Positions 24,254 through 31,779 of a DNA stretch of 64,000 bases are shown piece by piece. How positions within the stretch are numbered: the first letter of the stretch is position 1; the number at the start of each line of letters is the position of its first letter. Under the pieces are notes generated by a model that did not search any database, was not told where the DNA came from, and was given only the letters and a program-made list of their open reading frames with translations. The DNA lies in contig NZ_JARTVY010000001.1 of NCBI RefSeq assembly GCF_031450805.1, forward strand, positions 2,232,001-2,296,000, in the 5' to 3' direction. The position numbers and the translations under genes are program-made. Source of the stretch: Caballeronia sp031450805 (GTDB lineage Bacteria > Pseudomonadota > Gammaproteobacteria > Burkholderiales > Burkholderiaceae).

Positions 24254-26851
24254 ATGCTCACCGATCCCGATCCCAAGTCCGATACCTACCAAAGCGCGGC
24301 GCGCTGCTATTCGAACGGCGATTTTCAGCAGGCGTTGCACATTCTGAACCCTTTGATCGAAGCCGCAGCCGGTGATCCGGAGGCGCTTAATCTGGCCGCT
24401 ATCTGCTGCTATCGGCTCGATCGTGCCGCTGATGCAGAGAGCCTATGGCGCCGCAGTATCGACGCGGACCCCGCGCACGCGGGCAGCTATTGCAATCTCG
24501 CCAATCTGCTGATGTCGCAGGAGCGTCTGGCGGATGCGGAGGCTGTTTATCGGCGAGCCATTTCGATCCGGCCGGAGTTCGCCGAGGCGCATTACAACTT
24601 GGGCAATCTCTTGCGGGAACTCGGCCGCCCGGAAGACGCGGAAGCGCACTTGCGCGAGGCACTGCGCATTAGCCCCGGTCTCGCGGAAGCGCATTACAAC
24701 CTGGCGGCGTTGCTGGCCCGACAAGGCCGCGTGGAAGAAGCCGAAGCCGCATATGTCGCCGCGAGGACCGCACGCCCCGACTACGCCGAAGCGCATAACA
24801 ATCTCGGCAACCTGCTGCGCGAGCAGGGGCGGCTGAACGAAGCACGCGCGGCGCTGCGGCGCGCCGTGAGCGTGCGCCCCGGCTTCGCGATCGCTCATCA
24901 CAATCTGGGGCTGGTGCTGCAACAGCTCGGCGATCACGCCGGGGCGCAGGCGTTCCACCGGCGCGCGACGCAACTGCAACCCGGCTATGTCGAAGCGCAC
25001 TGCGGCCTTGGACAGGCGCTCATGTCGCAGCGGCGTTACGCGGAAGCCGAAGCCGCATTTCACGCGGCGCTGGCGCTGCGCGCAGGCTATGCCGATGCTT
25101 CGATGGGACTCGCGCGGGCGTACGCCGAGACGGGGCGGCCGGACGATGCGGCGCGTACGTATCGCGAAGTGATACACCGCGTGCCCGATCACGCTGACGC
25201 GCACGCCGCACTGGCGTACCTGTTGTATCGCGAAAAGCGCATCGACGAAGCTGAACGCATGTACCGCGCGACGCTTGCCTTGTGTCCCGACGCTCCCGAA
25301 CTGCATTACAGCCTCGGTGTGCTGCTGGCCGGCGAGGGTCGTCTGCCGGAGGCCGAAGCGGCGTATCGTCAGGCGATCGCGCTTTCGCCCGATCACGCGC
25401 CGGCTCATGCGAACCTTGGCCGCGTCGTGTACGACCTGGGCCGGCCGGCCGAGGCGGAGTCGCTATTTCGCCAGTCCATCGCCATTCGCCCCGATCTGGC
25501 GGCCGCGCACAACAACCTTGCAGGCGTGCTCAAGGACACAGGCTGCATGGACGAGGCCATCGATTCCTTCCGGCGTGCGATAGCTTGCGCACCGGAGGAC
25601 GAGTGCATCCATCGCAATCTCAACTACGCGTTGACTTATTGCGCCGAGAAGTCGAAAGACATTCTGGACGAATGTCTGCGTTTTGCCGCGCGGCATGAAG
25701 CGCCGTTTCTGCGGGGGACAGTAAGTCATCCGAACGAACGGTCAGTCTCCAGACGCCTGAGAATCGGTTATGTCGCGCCGGATTTTCGAAATCATTGCCA
25801 GTCGATGTTCACTGCACCGGTGCTCGCGCAGCACGATCACGCTTCGTTCGAGATCTTTTGCTATTCCAGCGCCAGGCGGCCCGATGCCATCACGGAACAA
25901 ATGCGTCCGCTCGCCGACGTCTGGCGTGACGTCGCCGCGCTCGACGATGCCCGCCTCGCGCAACTGATCCGCGACGACGGCATCGACGTGCTCGTCGATC
26001 TGACGATGCACATGGCGTCCGGCCGCCCGTTGCTGTTCGCCCGCCGTCCCGCGCCCGTGCAGGTGCAATGGCTCGCCTATCCGGGCACTACGGGCAGCAG
26101 TGCGATTCGCTATCGCCTGACGGATCCGTGGATCGATCCGCCGAACGAGCCGATGACGGAGCGCTGCAGCGAGCAGTCCGTCTGGCTTCCCGAGACCTTC
26201 TGGTGTTTCGATCCACGCGTGACGACCCCGGACGCGCCGGACGACGGGCCGTTGCCTGCCGAGCGAAACGGCGTAATTACGTTCGGATGCCTGAATAATC
26301 CGTGCAAGGCATCGGCGCGCACGTTGCGCATGTGGGCGGCCGTGCTCGCGGCGGTGCCCGAAGCGCGCTTCATCCTCCTGGCGGAAGCAGCGCCGCGCGC
26401 GCGGTACAGCCAGCAATTGAGCGCGCTCGGCGTGGACATGTCGAGGGTGACGTTCGTCGGCTATCAGGAACGCGTGGCTTATCTGAGCACGTACAACGAG
26501 ATCGATATCGGTCTCGACACCTTTCCTTACAACGGCCACACCACGAGTCTTGATGCGCTGTGGATGGGCGTGCCCGTGCCTTCGCGGGCAGGCGAGACGG
26601 CCTGCAGCCGGGCGGGACTCAGTCTGCTGATGAACCTCGGCTTGCCCGAACTCATCGGCCACGACGACGACGCTTACGTGGAAATCGTCACCCGTCTTGC
26701 GAACGATCGTCCGCGTCTCGCTGCATTGCGCGCGTCCCTTCGCTCACGCCTCGAAGCCTCGCCGATGATGAATGCTCCGCGCTTCACCCGGCACCTGGAA
26801 AGCGCTTATCGCCAGATGTGGCGCGCGTGGTGCGACGAATCGGCGGGGTAA
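24254..26851 (+). CDS. TPR protein with O-GlcNAc-transferase-like (GT41) domain
   Basis: An 865-residue protein. Residues about 5-475 are roughly thirteen tandem TPR units (for example RPEFAEAHYNLGNLLRELGRPEDAE and SPGLAEAHYNLAALLARQGRVEEAE); residues about 495-855 are a Glyco_transf_41 domain: LRIGYVAPDFRNHCQSMF, VDLTMHMASGRPLLFARRPAPVQVQWLAYPGTTG, FGCLNNPCKAS, DIGLDTFPYNGHTTSLDALWMGVPV. Relatives (SPINDLY/OGT) move sugar from UDP-GlcNAc or GDP-fucose to Ser/Thr; bacterial members modify flagellins and secreted adhesins. The conserved Lys in NNPCKAS, which contacts the sugar nucleotide in OGT, is present. No adjacent substrate gene is evident. No signal peptide, so it acts in the cytosol. 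Confidence 0.92.
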   Translation: MLTDPDPKSDTYQSAARCYSNGDFQQALHILNPLIEAAAGDPEALNLAAICCYRLDRAADAESLWRRSIDADPAHAGSYCNLANLLMSQERLADAEAVYRRAISIRPEFAEAHYNLGNLLRELGRPEDAEAHLREALRISPGLAEAHYNLAALLARQGRVEEAEAAYVAARTARPDYAEAHNNLGNLLREQGRLNEARAALRRAVSVRPGFAIAHHNLGLVLQQLGDHAGAQAFHRRATQLQPGYVEAHCGLGQALMSQRRYAEAEAAFHAALALRAGYADASMGLARAYAETGRPDDAARTYREVIHRVPDHADAHAALAYLLYREKRIDEAERMYRATLALCPDAPELHYSLGVLLAGEGRLPEAEAAYRQAIALSPDHAPAHANLGRVVYDLGRPAEAESLFRQSIAIRPDLAAAHNNLAGVLKDTGCMDEAIDSFRRAIACAPEDECIHRNLNYALTYCAEKSKDILDECLRFAARHEAPFLRGTVSHPNERSVSRRLRIGYVAPDFRNHCQSMFTAPVLAQHDHASFEIFCYSSARRPDAITEQMRPLADVWRDVAALDDARLAQLIRDDGIDVLVDLTMHMASGRPLLFARRPAPVQVQWLAYPGTTGSSAIRYRLTDPWIDPPNEPMTERCSEQSVWLPETFWCFDPRVTTPDAPDDGPLPAERNGVITFGCLNNPCKASARTLRMWAAVLAAVPEARFILLAEAAPRARYSQQLSALGVDMSRVTFVGYQERVAYLSTYNEIDIGLDTFPYNGHTTSLDALWMGVPVPSRAGETACSRAGLSLLMNLGLPELIGHDDDAYVEIVTRLANDRPRLAALRASLRSRLEASPMMNAPRFTRHLESAYRQMWRAWCDESAG

Positions 26852-26989
26852 CGACACATCGCGTCCGGCCTGTGCCTCATGCATGGACGCTTCGGTTTTT
26901 CCGAACCAACGCGCTCGGTTTCGTGCATTTCATGCCGTCGATGCTTCGGCTAGATTGTTCGCATCGAAAGCAATTGGAAAGGATTCGAC

Positions 26990-27283
26990 ATGAAATGCCC
27001 TGCCTGCCCCGCGACGGACCTGCTGATGACCGCTCGTGAGGGCATTGAAATTGATTACTGCCCGAAGTGCCGCGGCGTCTGGCTCGATCGCGGCGAACTG
27101 GATCATCTCATTCGGCGCGACGAGCAGGTGTCGCTGCAGCAAATGCAGCCGCCGCAACAGTATTCCCGCGATGGCGACTGGGGGCGTCGGGACCACGATC
27201 ACCGCTATGGCGATTCGAAAGGACGCCACGGTTATCCGCGTCGCAAGAAGTCTTTTCTCGGCGAATTGTTCGACTTCGACTGA
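26990..27283 (+). CDS. TFIIB-type zinc-ribbon protein
   Basis: A 97-residue protein starting after AAAGGA. Its N-terminal domain MKCPACPATDLLMTAREGIEIDYCPKCRGVWLDRGELDHLI is the zf-TFIIB module with CxxC pairs at residues 3-6 and 24-27. The remainder is a charged, His/Asp/Tyr-rich linker (RDHDHRYGDS) and a basic tail ending FLGELFDFD. Such small proteins bind zinc; their role is unknown. It is 46 bp before a CBS-domain gene in the same direction. Confidence 0.88.
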   Translation: MKCPACPATDLLMTAREGIEIDYCPKCRGVWLDRGELDHLIRRDEQVSLQQMQPPQQYSRDGDWGRRDHDHRYGDSKGRHGYPRRKKSFLGELFDFD

Positions 27284-27329
27284 AGCAGTCAGCAGGTGCA
27301 GCGCAACTTCCTACGCAACGGAGAATGGC

Positions 27330-27848
27330 ATGGCAACGGTGAGGCAAGTCCTGAAGGCGAAGACCGATACGGCGGTCCATACGATCGGCGCCGACGCGAG
27401 CGTCTATGAAGCGATCGCGTTGATGTCGCACGCGGGCGTCGGTGCGCTCGTCGTGACGGCGGGCGGCGATCAGAACGGCGCGGTGCGCGGCATCGTGACC
27501 GAGCGCGACTATGCGCGCAAGGTGATCCTGCAGGACAAGGCGTCGCGCACGACGACCGTTGGCGAGATCATGTCCGCGCCTGTGTTGTCGGTCGGCCTTG
27601 CCACGCGCACGGACGATTGCATGGCGCTGATGACGCGCCATCGCATCCGTCATCTGCCGGTGATCGAGGGCGTGCGGCTGGTCGGGATGGTGTCCATCGG
27701 CGACCTGGTTCGGCATGTGATCGACGAGCAGCAGTTCGCGATCGATCAACTCGAGTCCTACGTGCGCGGTCCGCATCACGATGCGCCCACTTGCGCACTC
27801 ACGCGCCGCAGTCCGCTGCCGCAGACGCTCGCGACGCGGCTTGCGTGA
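27330..27848 (+). CDS. CBS domain pair protein
   Basis: A 172-residue protein starting at the second of two nearby ATGs (the first is out of frame), with GGAG upstream. Two CBS domains fill residues about 5-140: DTAVHTIGADASVYEAIALMSHAGVGALVVTAG ... RGIVTERDYARKVILQ and APVLSVGLATRTDDCMALMTRHRIRHLPVIEGVRLVGMVSIGDLVRHVI. CBS pairs bind adenosyl ligands (AMP, ATP, SAM) and regulate partners. The C-terminal tail PHHDAPTCALTRRSPL is unusual. It is the terminal gene of the zinc-ribbon/CBS pair and converges on the oxygenase-like gene 15 bp away. Confidence 0.92.
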   Translation: MATVRQVLKAKTDTAVHTIGADASVYEAIALMSHAGVGALVVTAGGDQNGAVRGIVTERDYARKVILQDKASRTTTVGEIMSAPVLSVGLATRTDDCMALMTRHRIRHLPVIEGVRLVGMVSIGDLVRHVIDEQQFAIDQLESYVRGPHHDAPTCALTRRSPLPQTLATRLA

Positions 27849-27863
27849 TTTTCATCGGCCGGC

Positions 27864-28628
27864 TCAGGTCGCGTCGGCCTCGGCCGGATACACGGCTTCC
27901 CGGGGGACGGCCTTCTCATTGCGGCGCAGGCGGTTGACCTGCGCCAGCCCGAGCGACAGCCCGGGGTCCAGATAATGAATGACGAGGCTGCGGCGCTCGC
28001 CTTCGAGCACGTCGAGATTGCAGTGCTGCATCAGAAAGCCGTTGAACACATAGACGCTGCCCGCCGTGCCGCGGATACGCGTGCACAGTCCCTTGTCCAG
28101 ATGACGTTGCGTGCGCGCCGCGCGAAGCGGGAAGGGTAGCGCGCGCTCGCCCCACTGCATGCTCTTGCGCAAGACGTTGTCGCGGCGTCGCGGAATGCCG
28201 CGCGTCTTCGGATAGACGACGAGATCGCCACTGCGGTCATCGTCGCTTGCGGTTTGCAGCACGATGACGAGCGTCAGCACCTGCGAATCGAAATGACGGC
28301 AATGGCTGCCCGACGTCGATGCGCTGCTTCCCACGCGAAGCCCGAACCACGGTCCCATCGTTCCATCGACACGCATCGTCGACGCAAGCCACCTGGACGC
28401 GGCGCGCACTGCTTCGCTCTCCAGCTCCCTGAACGCGATATCGTCCCGCAGCGTATGCACGATGTCTTTGGCGCAGCCGAAAAACTGCTCGTGATCCGGC
28501 GTCGCTTCGTAAGCTGCATCGAGCTGGCGGTTGATCGCGCTGAGCGTCGGCTGCGCCACCATCGATTCGAAAATCGCGATACCGCCTCGCGATGCCTGTG
28601 TCAGGGCGGCACGGTCTTGTGCATTCAT
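27864..28628 (-). CDS. Probable Fe(II)/2-oxoglutarate-dependent oxygenase
   Basis: A 254-residue protein with a double-stranded beta-helix signature: HFDSQVLTLVIVLQ (His-x-Asp iron ligands), SGDLVVYP, GSVYVFNGFLMQHCNLDVLEGERRSLVIHYLD (distal His and a downstream Arg for 2-oxoglutarate). The N-terminal half is helical (TQASRGGIAIFESMVAQPTLSAINRQL). This fits phytanoyl-CoA dioxygenase-like or protein-hydroxylase-like enzymes; the exact family was not identified by search. It converges on the CBS gene, and 437 bp upstream separate it from the polysaccharide genes. Being beside glycosylation genes, it might hydroxylate a lipid, sugar or protein, but that is inference. Confidence 0.65.
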   Translation of the reverse strand: MNAQDRAALTQASRGGIAIFESMVAQPTLSAINRQLDAAYEATPDHEQFFGCAKDIVHTLRDDIAFRELESEAVRAASRWLASTMRVDGTMGPWFGLRVGSSASTSGSHCRHFDSQVLTLVIVLQTASDDDRSGDLVVYPKTRGIPRRRDNVLRKSMQWGERALPFPLRAARTQRHLDKGLCTRIRGTAGSVYVFNGFLMQHCNLDVLEGERRSLVIHYLDPGLSLGLAQVNRLRRNEKAVPREAVYPAEADAT

Positions 28629-29065
28629 TAGGCGCTCTCGGAATGACGTGAATGGACGGCGATTCGCTTGCGGGTGGCTCGTTCTGCGTCACATTTGATA
28701 GGTAATCCTATGCTTGCGCACCACGCCGCTATGTACGACGACGCACGCATGTTCGACGCAGGCTCTATCCGCGTGAAAGCATCAGCCGGGGTGACGATGC
28801 AACGCCTATGTGCGCTGCCGCGCTTAACAACGATTGCGAGCGCGCCGATATGAGCGCAAGCCGACATAGCAAACGTGAACGCGCATCGGCGGCTGAACGA
28901 AGCGTGCGTATGCGCACGGAGCGGGCTGTACCGCACGGGTAAATTTCCGGCAACGGGGACGAGCCTGGCCAGGTTCGTTGGCAGTCACCCACGCGTGCAA
29001 ACAACAAGAGGCGGTCGCCGCTCGCTTTCAAACGACGACCCCCAGCGACATGCGACGGTAGAACA
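28629..29065. other. 437-bp regulatory gap before the polysaccharide operon
   Basis: This lies between two divergent starts (the oxygenase on minus and the polymerase on plus) and should hold both promoters. It contains a perfect inverted repeat ATAGG-TAAT-CCTAT at 28698-28711, about 70 bp from the oxygenase start, which is a candidate operator. Small open frames in the gap lack ribosome binding sites. Confidence 0.55.
28698..28711. promoter_or_regulatory. Inverted repeat, candidate operator
   Basis: A 5-bp perfect inverted repeat with a TAAT centre (ATAGG TAAT CCTAT) lies in the intergenic region between the oxygenase-like gene and the polysaccharide genes. Dyads of this size and placement are typical of dimeric regulator sites. 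No regulator gene is adjacent, so the binder is unknown. Confidence 0.4.
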
Positions 29066-30379
29066 ATGAATAGGGTATTGGAAAGGGCATCGCTCGAAGA
29101 CAAGCTGTGGGTGGCGAGTTTCATCGCAGCCGTCGGTAGCGACGTGCTCTCGGGCGTCATCCGCTACTACACCTCCATGGCAGGCGTGCCGCAGGCCGCA
29201 TACCTTCCCAAGCTGCTGATGCTTGCATGGGTGATGGTCACGCTGATCAGGCGTCCCAAGGCGAGCCACGCGCTCATCGCGCTGTACATGCTCGCGGAAT
29301 CGTTCGTCTCGCTATCGCATGGCGTCGCGCCCGAAGCCGTCGGCTTCTGGCTATGGACGGTCACGCCGATGCTTTTCGCGCTCACCGCTACGCCGCAAGC
29401 ACTTGCCCTGCTCAACGGCCGCGCGGCCACAACGGGATTCGCGGTGCTGGCCGCGCTCTGCGGCATCGGCATTCTCGCCAACACGTTCATGACGATGCCG
29501 TGGGTCGGCGTCAGCGTCTCCGTCGGCGGGCATAACGTGCGGGCCGCTGTGGCGTCGTATGTCGGCATCGCATCGCGGCTTTCGGGCTTCGGGCGCGACA
29601 GCGCATCCACCGGACTGATGGCGGGCCTTCTCACGGCATGGCTGCTGATGCGCACCGACAAGCGCTGGTTGCAGTGCGTGTTGCTCGCGTGCGCGGGCGC
29701 GGCGATTCACGCGACGACCAACAAGACAGCGCCGGTCTCGCTCGCCATCGTCGTCATTGCGCATTGCTTCTTTTCCACGATGACGATCAGGCGCGCCTGC
29801 TTATGGGCGGCGGGCATCGCGATCGCGTTTCCGTTCGTGTCGTATATCGCCACGCTGATGTTCAATCTGTCTGGCACCGGCTTCACGACGCTCGCTTCGT
29901 TCCAGGACCGCATGTTCAACACCTGGCCGGTCATCATGGAAGGATTGCTAAAGAATAATCGCATCTGGCTCGGCCTGGGACCTGGCGGCTTCGGCTCGGC
30001 AACGACGTATTACGAGAGCGTGTTTGGCTTCAACGTCGCCTACGCCGACAACTCGCTGCTGTATGCGCTCGCGAACTTCGGCATCGTCGGGGCGTTCCTG
30101 CTGGTCGCGTTCTTCGTTCGATTGATGATGCGCGCTCCGACCGACGACCGGCCGACTTGGGCGATGCTGCTCTACCTGCTCTTTTCCTGTGCGACGACCG
30201 ATACGTTCGAATCGATCGGCTGCCTGCTGTTCTTCGGCATCACGCTGAGCTTCATGCGCGAAAACGCGGCGTTCATGCAACCGCACATCTGGCGCTTGCC
30301 CGCCCGCTTTACGCCGACGAACTGGCGCACGCGCGCAACGGTGATCGATGCGCCTCACGACGGACTGCGAGGGCTCTGA
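29066..30379 (+). CDS. Wzy-like polysaccharide polymerase (O-antigen ligase family)
   Basis: A 437-residue protein with about ten membrane helices; a long segment near residues 280-330 (LASFQDRMFNTWPVIMEGLLKNNRIWLGLGPGGFGSATTYYE) has the R-x-x-x-W/GxGPGGFG pattern of Wzy/WaaL-type proteins, where the loop carries the catalytic His/Arg. It should join repeat units of an exopolysaccharide at the periplasmic face. There is no obvious Shine-Dalgarno sequence. The glycosidase gene begins 5 bp after its stop and a Wzc-type kinase gene follows, so the three make one polysaccharide operon. Ligase activity cannot be excluded. Confidence 0.8.
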   Translation: MNRVLERASLEDKLWVASFIAAVGSDVLSGVIRYYTSMAGVPQAAYLPKLLMLAWVMVTLIRRPKASHALIALYMLAESFVSLSHGVAPEAVGFWLWTVTPMLFALTATPQALALLNGRAATTGFAVLAALCGIGILANTFMTMPWVGVSVSVGGHNVRAAVASYVGIASRLSGFGRDSASTGLMAGLLTAWLLMRTDKRWLQCVLLACAGAAIHATTNKTAPVSLAIVVIAHCFFSTMTIRRACLWAAGIAIAFPFVSYIATLMFNLSGTGFTTLASFQDRMFNTWPVIMEGLLKNNRIWLGLGPGGFGSATTYYESVFGFNVAYADNSLLYALANFGIVGAFLLVAFFVRLMMRAPTDDRPTWAMLLYLLFSCATTDTFESIGCLLFFGITLSFMRENAAFMQPHIWRLPARFTPTNWRTRATVIDAPHDGLRGL

Positions 30380-30383
30380 CATC

Positions 30384-31694
30384 ATGCACAAGCGCGGCAA
30401 TCTGAGACGGCGGCTTGGAGTGGCGGTGGTGCTCGCGATGTGCGCGCCGATGCTCCCTGCATCGGCGACGCCGAGTCTCGCCATCGATGGCGCATCGTCG
30501 TCGCTCGAACGCGCTTATGTCGCGTTGCCATCGTTTGCATCTGCAAGGGCAAATACGGGCATCGCGATCCACCAGATCGGCGATACGAAACTGCTCGACG
30601 CGGTGAAGGATGTCGGCTTCTCGTTCGTGCGGACCGACCTCTTCTGGGAAGCCGTGCAGGCGCCCGATGGCTGGCATTTCGCCGGCTTCGACGGTCTCGT
30701 CAATAACCTGCGCGCACGCGGCCTCGGCGCGCTGTTGATCCTGGGTTACAAGCATTACGCCTTCAGCCCCAACCAGCCGCCGACGTCCCCGCCGCAACTC
30801 GCCGCGTTTCGCACCTATGTCTATCAGGCCGCTTTCCGCTACCGCGATGCGCCGGTGCGCTTCGAAGTATGGAACGAGCAGGACCACAAGGACTACTGGC
30901 TCGCTGAGCCGTCGCCTGCGGCGTATCGCGCGCTGCTTCGGAACGCGGTGCAGGCAGCGCGCACCGCGAATCCGAATGTGGTCATCGCGACGGGCGGAGT
31001 GCAGCAGGTGGATCGCGGCTTCATTCGCGCGGTCGGGGACATCAGCGCGACGCAGGCGGGACCCGATGCAGTCAGCGTGCATCCGTACCGGCAGCAGGAG
31101 CCCGAAACGGTGCTCGATGACTATCGCGGGCTGCGACGTGACTTGTCGAGCTACGTGAAGCGTCCGCAAGTGTGGGCCACCGAATGGTCATACCCGAGCT
31201 TCGGATATCACTATGTAGCCGATATCGCGAATGGTCATTCGAGCGAAGCGCGCGCAAGGCAGGCCAGCTATGCGGTGCGGCTGCTGCTGATGAACTGGAT
31301 CGCGCAAGTCGGGCTGACATCGTATTACGACATGCGCAACGACGGAACGAATCCGAAGGAAATGGAGCACAACTTCGGACTACTGGATGCCGGAAACAGA
31401 AAGCTGCCCGCGTATCACGCCGTGAAGCATCTGTTCGCATTCACGGCCAACGCAAGGAACGCGCGCTACTTCATCGACGAGAAAGAGCAGACGGTCGTGC
31501 TCAAGCTCGACGATGGCCATGCGACCAAATACGTTGTCTGGTGCTATGGCGCGGGCAACGTCATGAATCTCGATGTATCGCGTCTGCCGGCCAGCGCGGT
31601 CATCGCCGATCTGTACGGTGCGCGGCGCGACAGGCGCAACGTGCTGGCAGTGACTGAAGCGGAAGGACCGGTGTTCATCACGGCCGGTTCATAG
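30384..31694 (+). CDS. Secreted clan GH-A glycoside hydrolase (GH39/PslG-like)
   Basis: A 436-residue protein with a signal peptide (RRRLGVAVVLAMCAPMLPASA) and a (beta/alpha)8 barrel. Likely catalytic residues are Glu165 in FEVWNEQ (acid/base, with the preceding Asn typical of clan GH-A) and Glu267 in VWATEWSYPS (nucleophile). The overall sequence FVRTDLFWEAVQ and AVSVHPYR fits GH39-type enzymes such as PslG, which trims the polymer in Psl biosynthesis. It begins 5 bp after the polymerase gene and precedes the kinase gene. A start at 30348, overlapping the polymerase gene, is possible but less likely. Substrate is inferred to be the locus's own polysaccharide. Confidence 0.85.
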   Translation: MHKRGNLRRRLGVAVVLAMCAPMLPASATPSLAIDGASSSLERAYVALPSFASARANTGIAIHQIGDTKLLDAVKDVGFSFVRTDLFWEAVQAPDGWHFAGFDGLVNNLRARGLGALLILGYKHYAFSPNQPPTSPPQLAAFRTYVYQAAFRYRDAPVRFEVWNEQDHKDYWLAEPSPAAYRALLRNAVQAARTANPNVVIATGGVQQVDRGFIRAVGDISATQAGPDAVSVHPYRQQEPETVLDDYRGLRRDLSSYVKRPQVWATEWSYPSFGYHYVADIANGHSSEARARQASYAVRLLLMNWIAQVGLTSYYDMRNDGTNPKEMEHNFGLLDAGNRKLPAYHAVKHLFAFTANARNARYFIDEKEQTVVLKLDDGHATKYVVWCYGAGNVMNLDVSRLPASAVIADLYGARRDRRNVLAVTEAEGPVFITAGS

Positions 31695-31779
31695 CATCAA
31701 GCGGCGTGTACGAGGGAACGCGCCGTCGTCGGTTGCGACTGACGTCTCTGGTTCTCATCTTTTTTGTTAGGGATATAAC

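Noticed and set aside
28668..29069. Small frames in the gap before the polymerase gene
   Set aside because: No ribosome site and no conserved-looking sequence.
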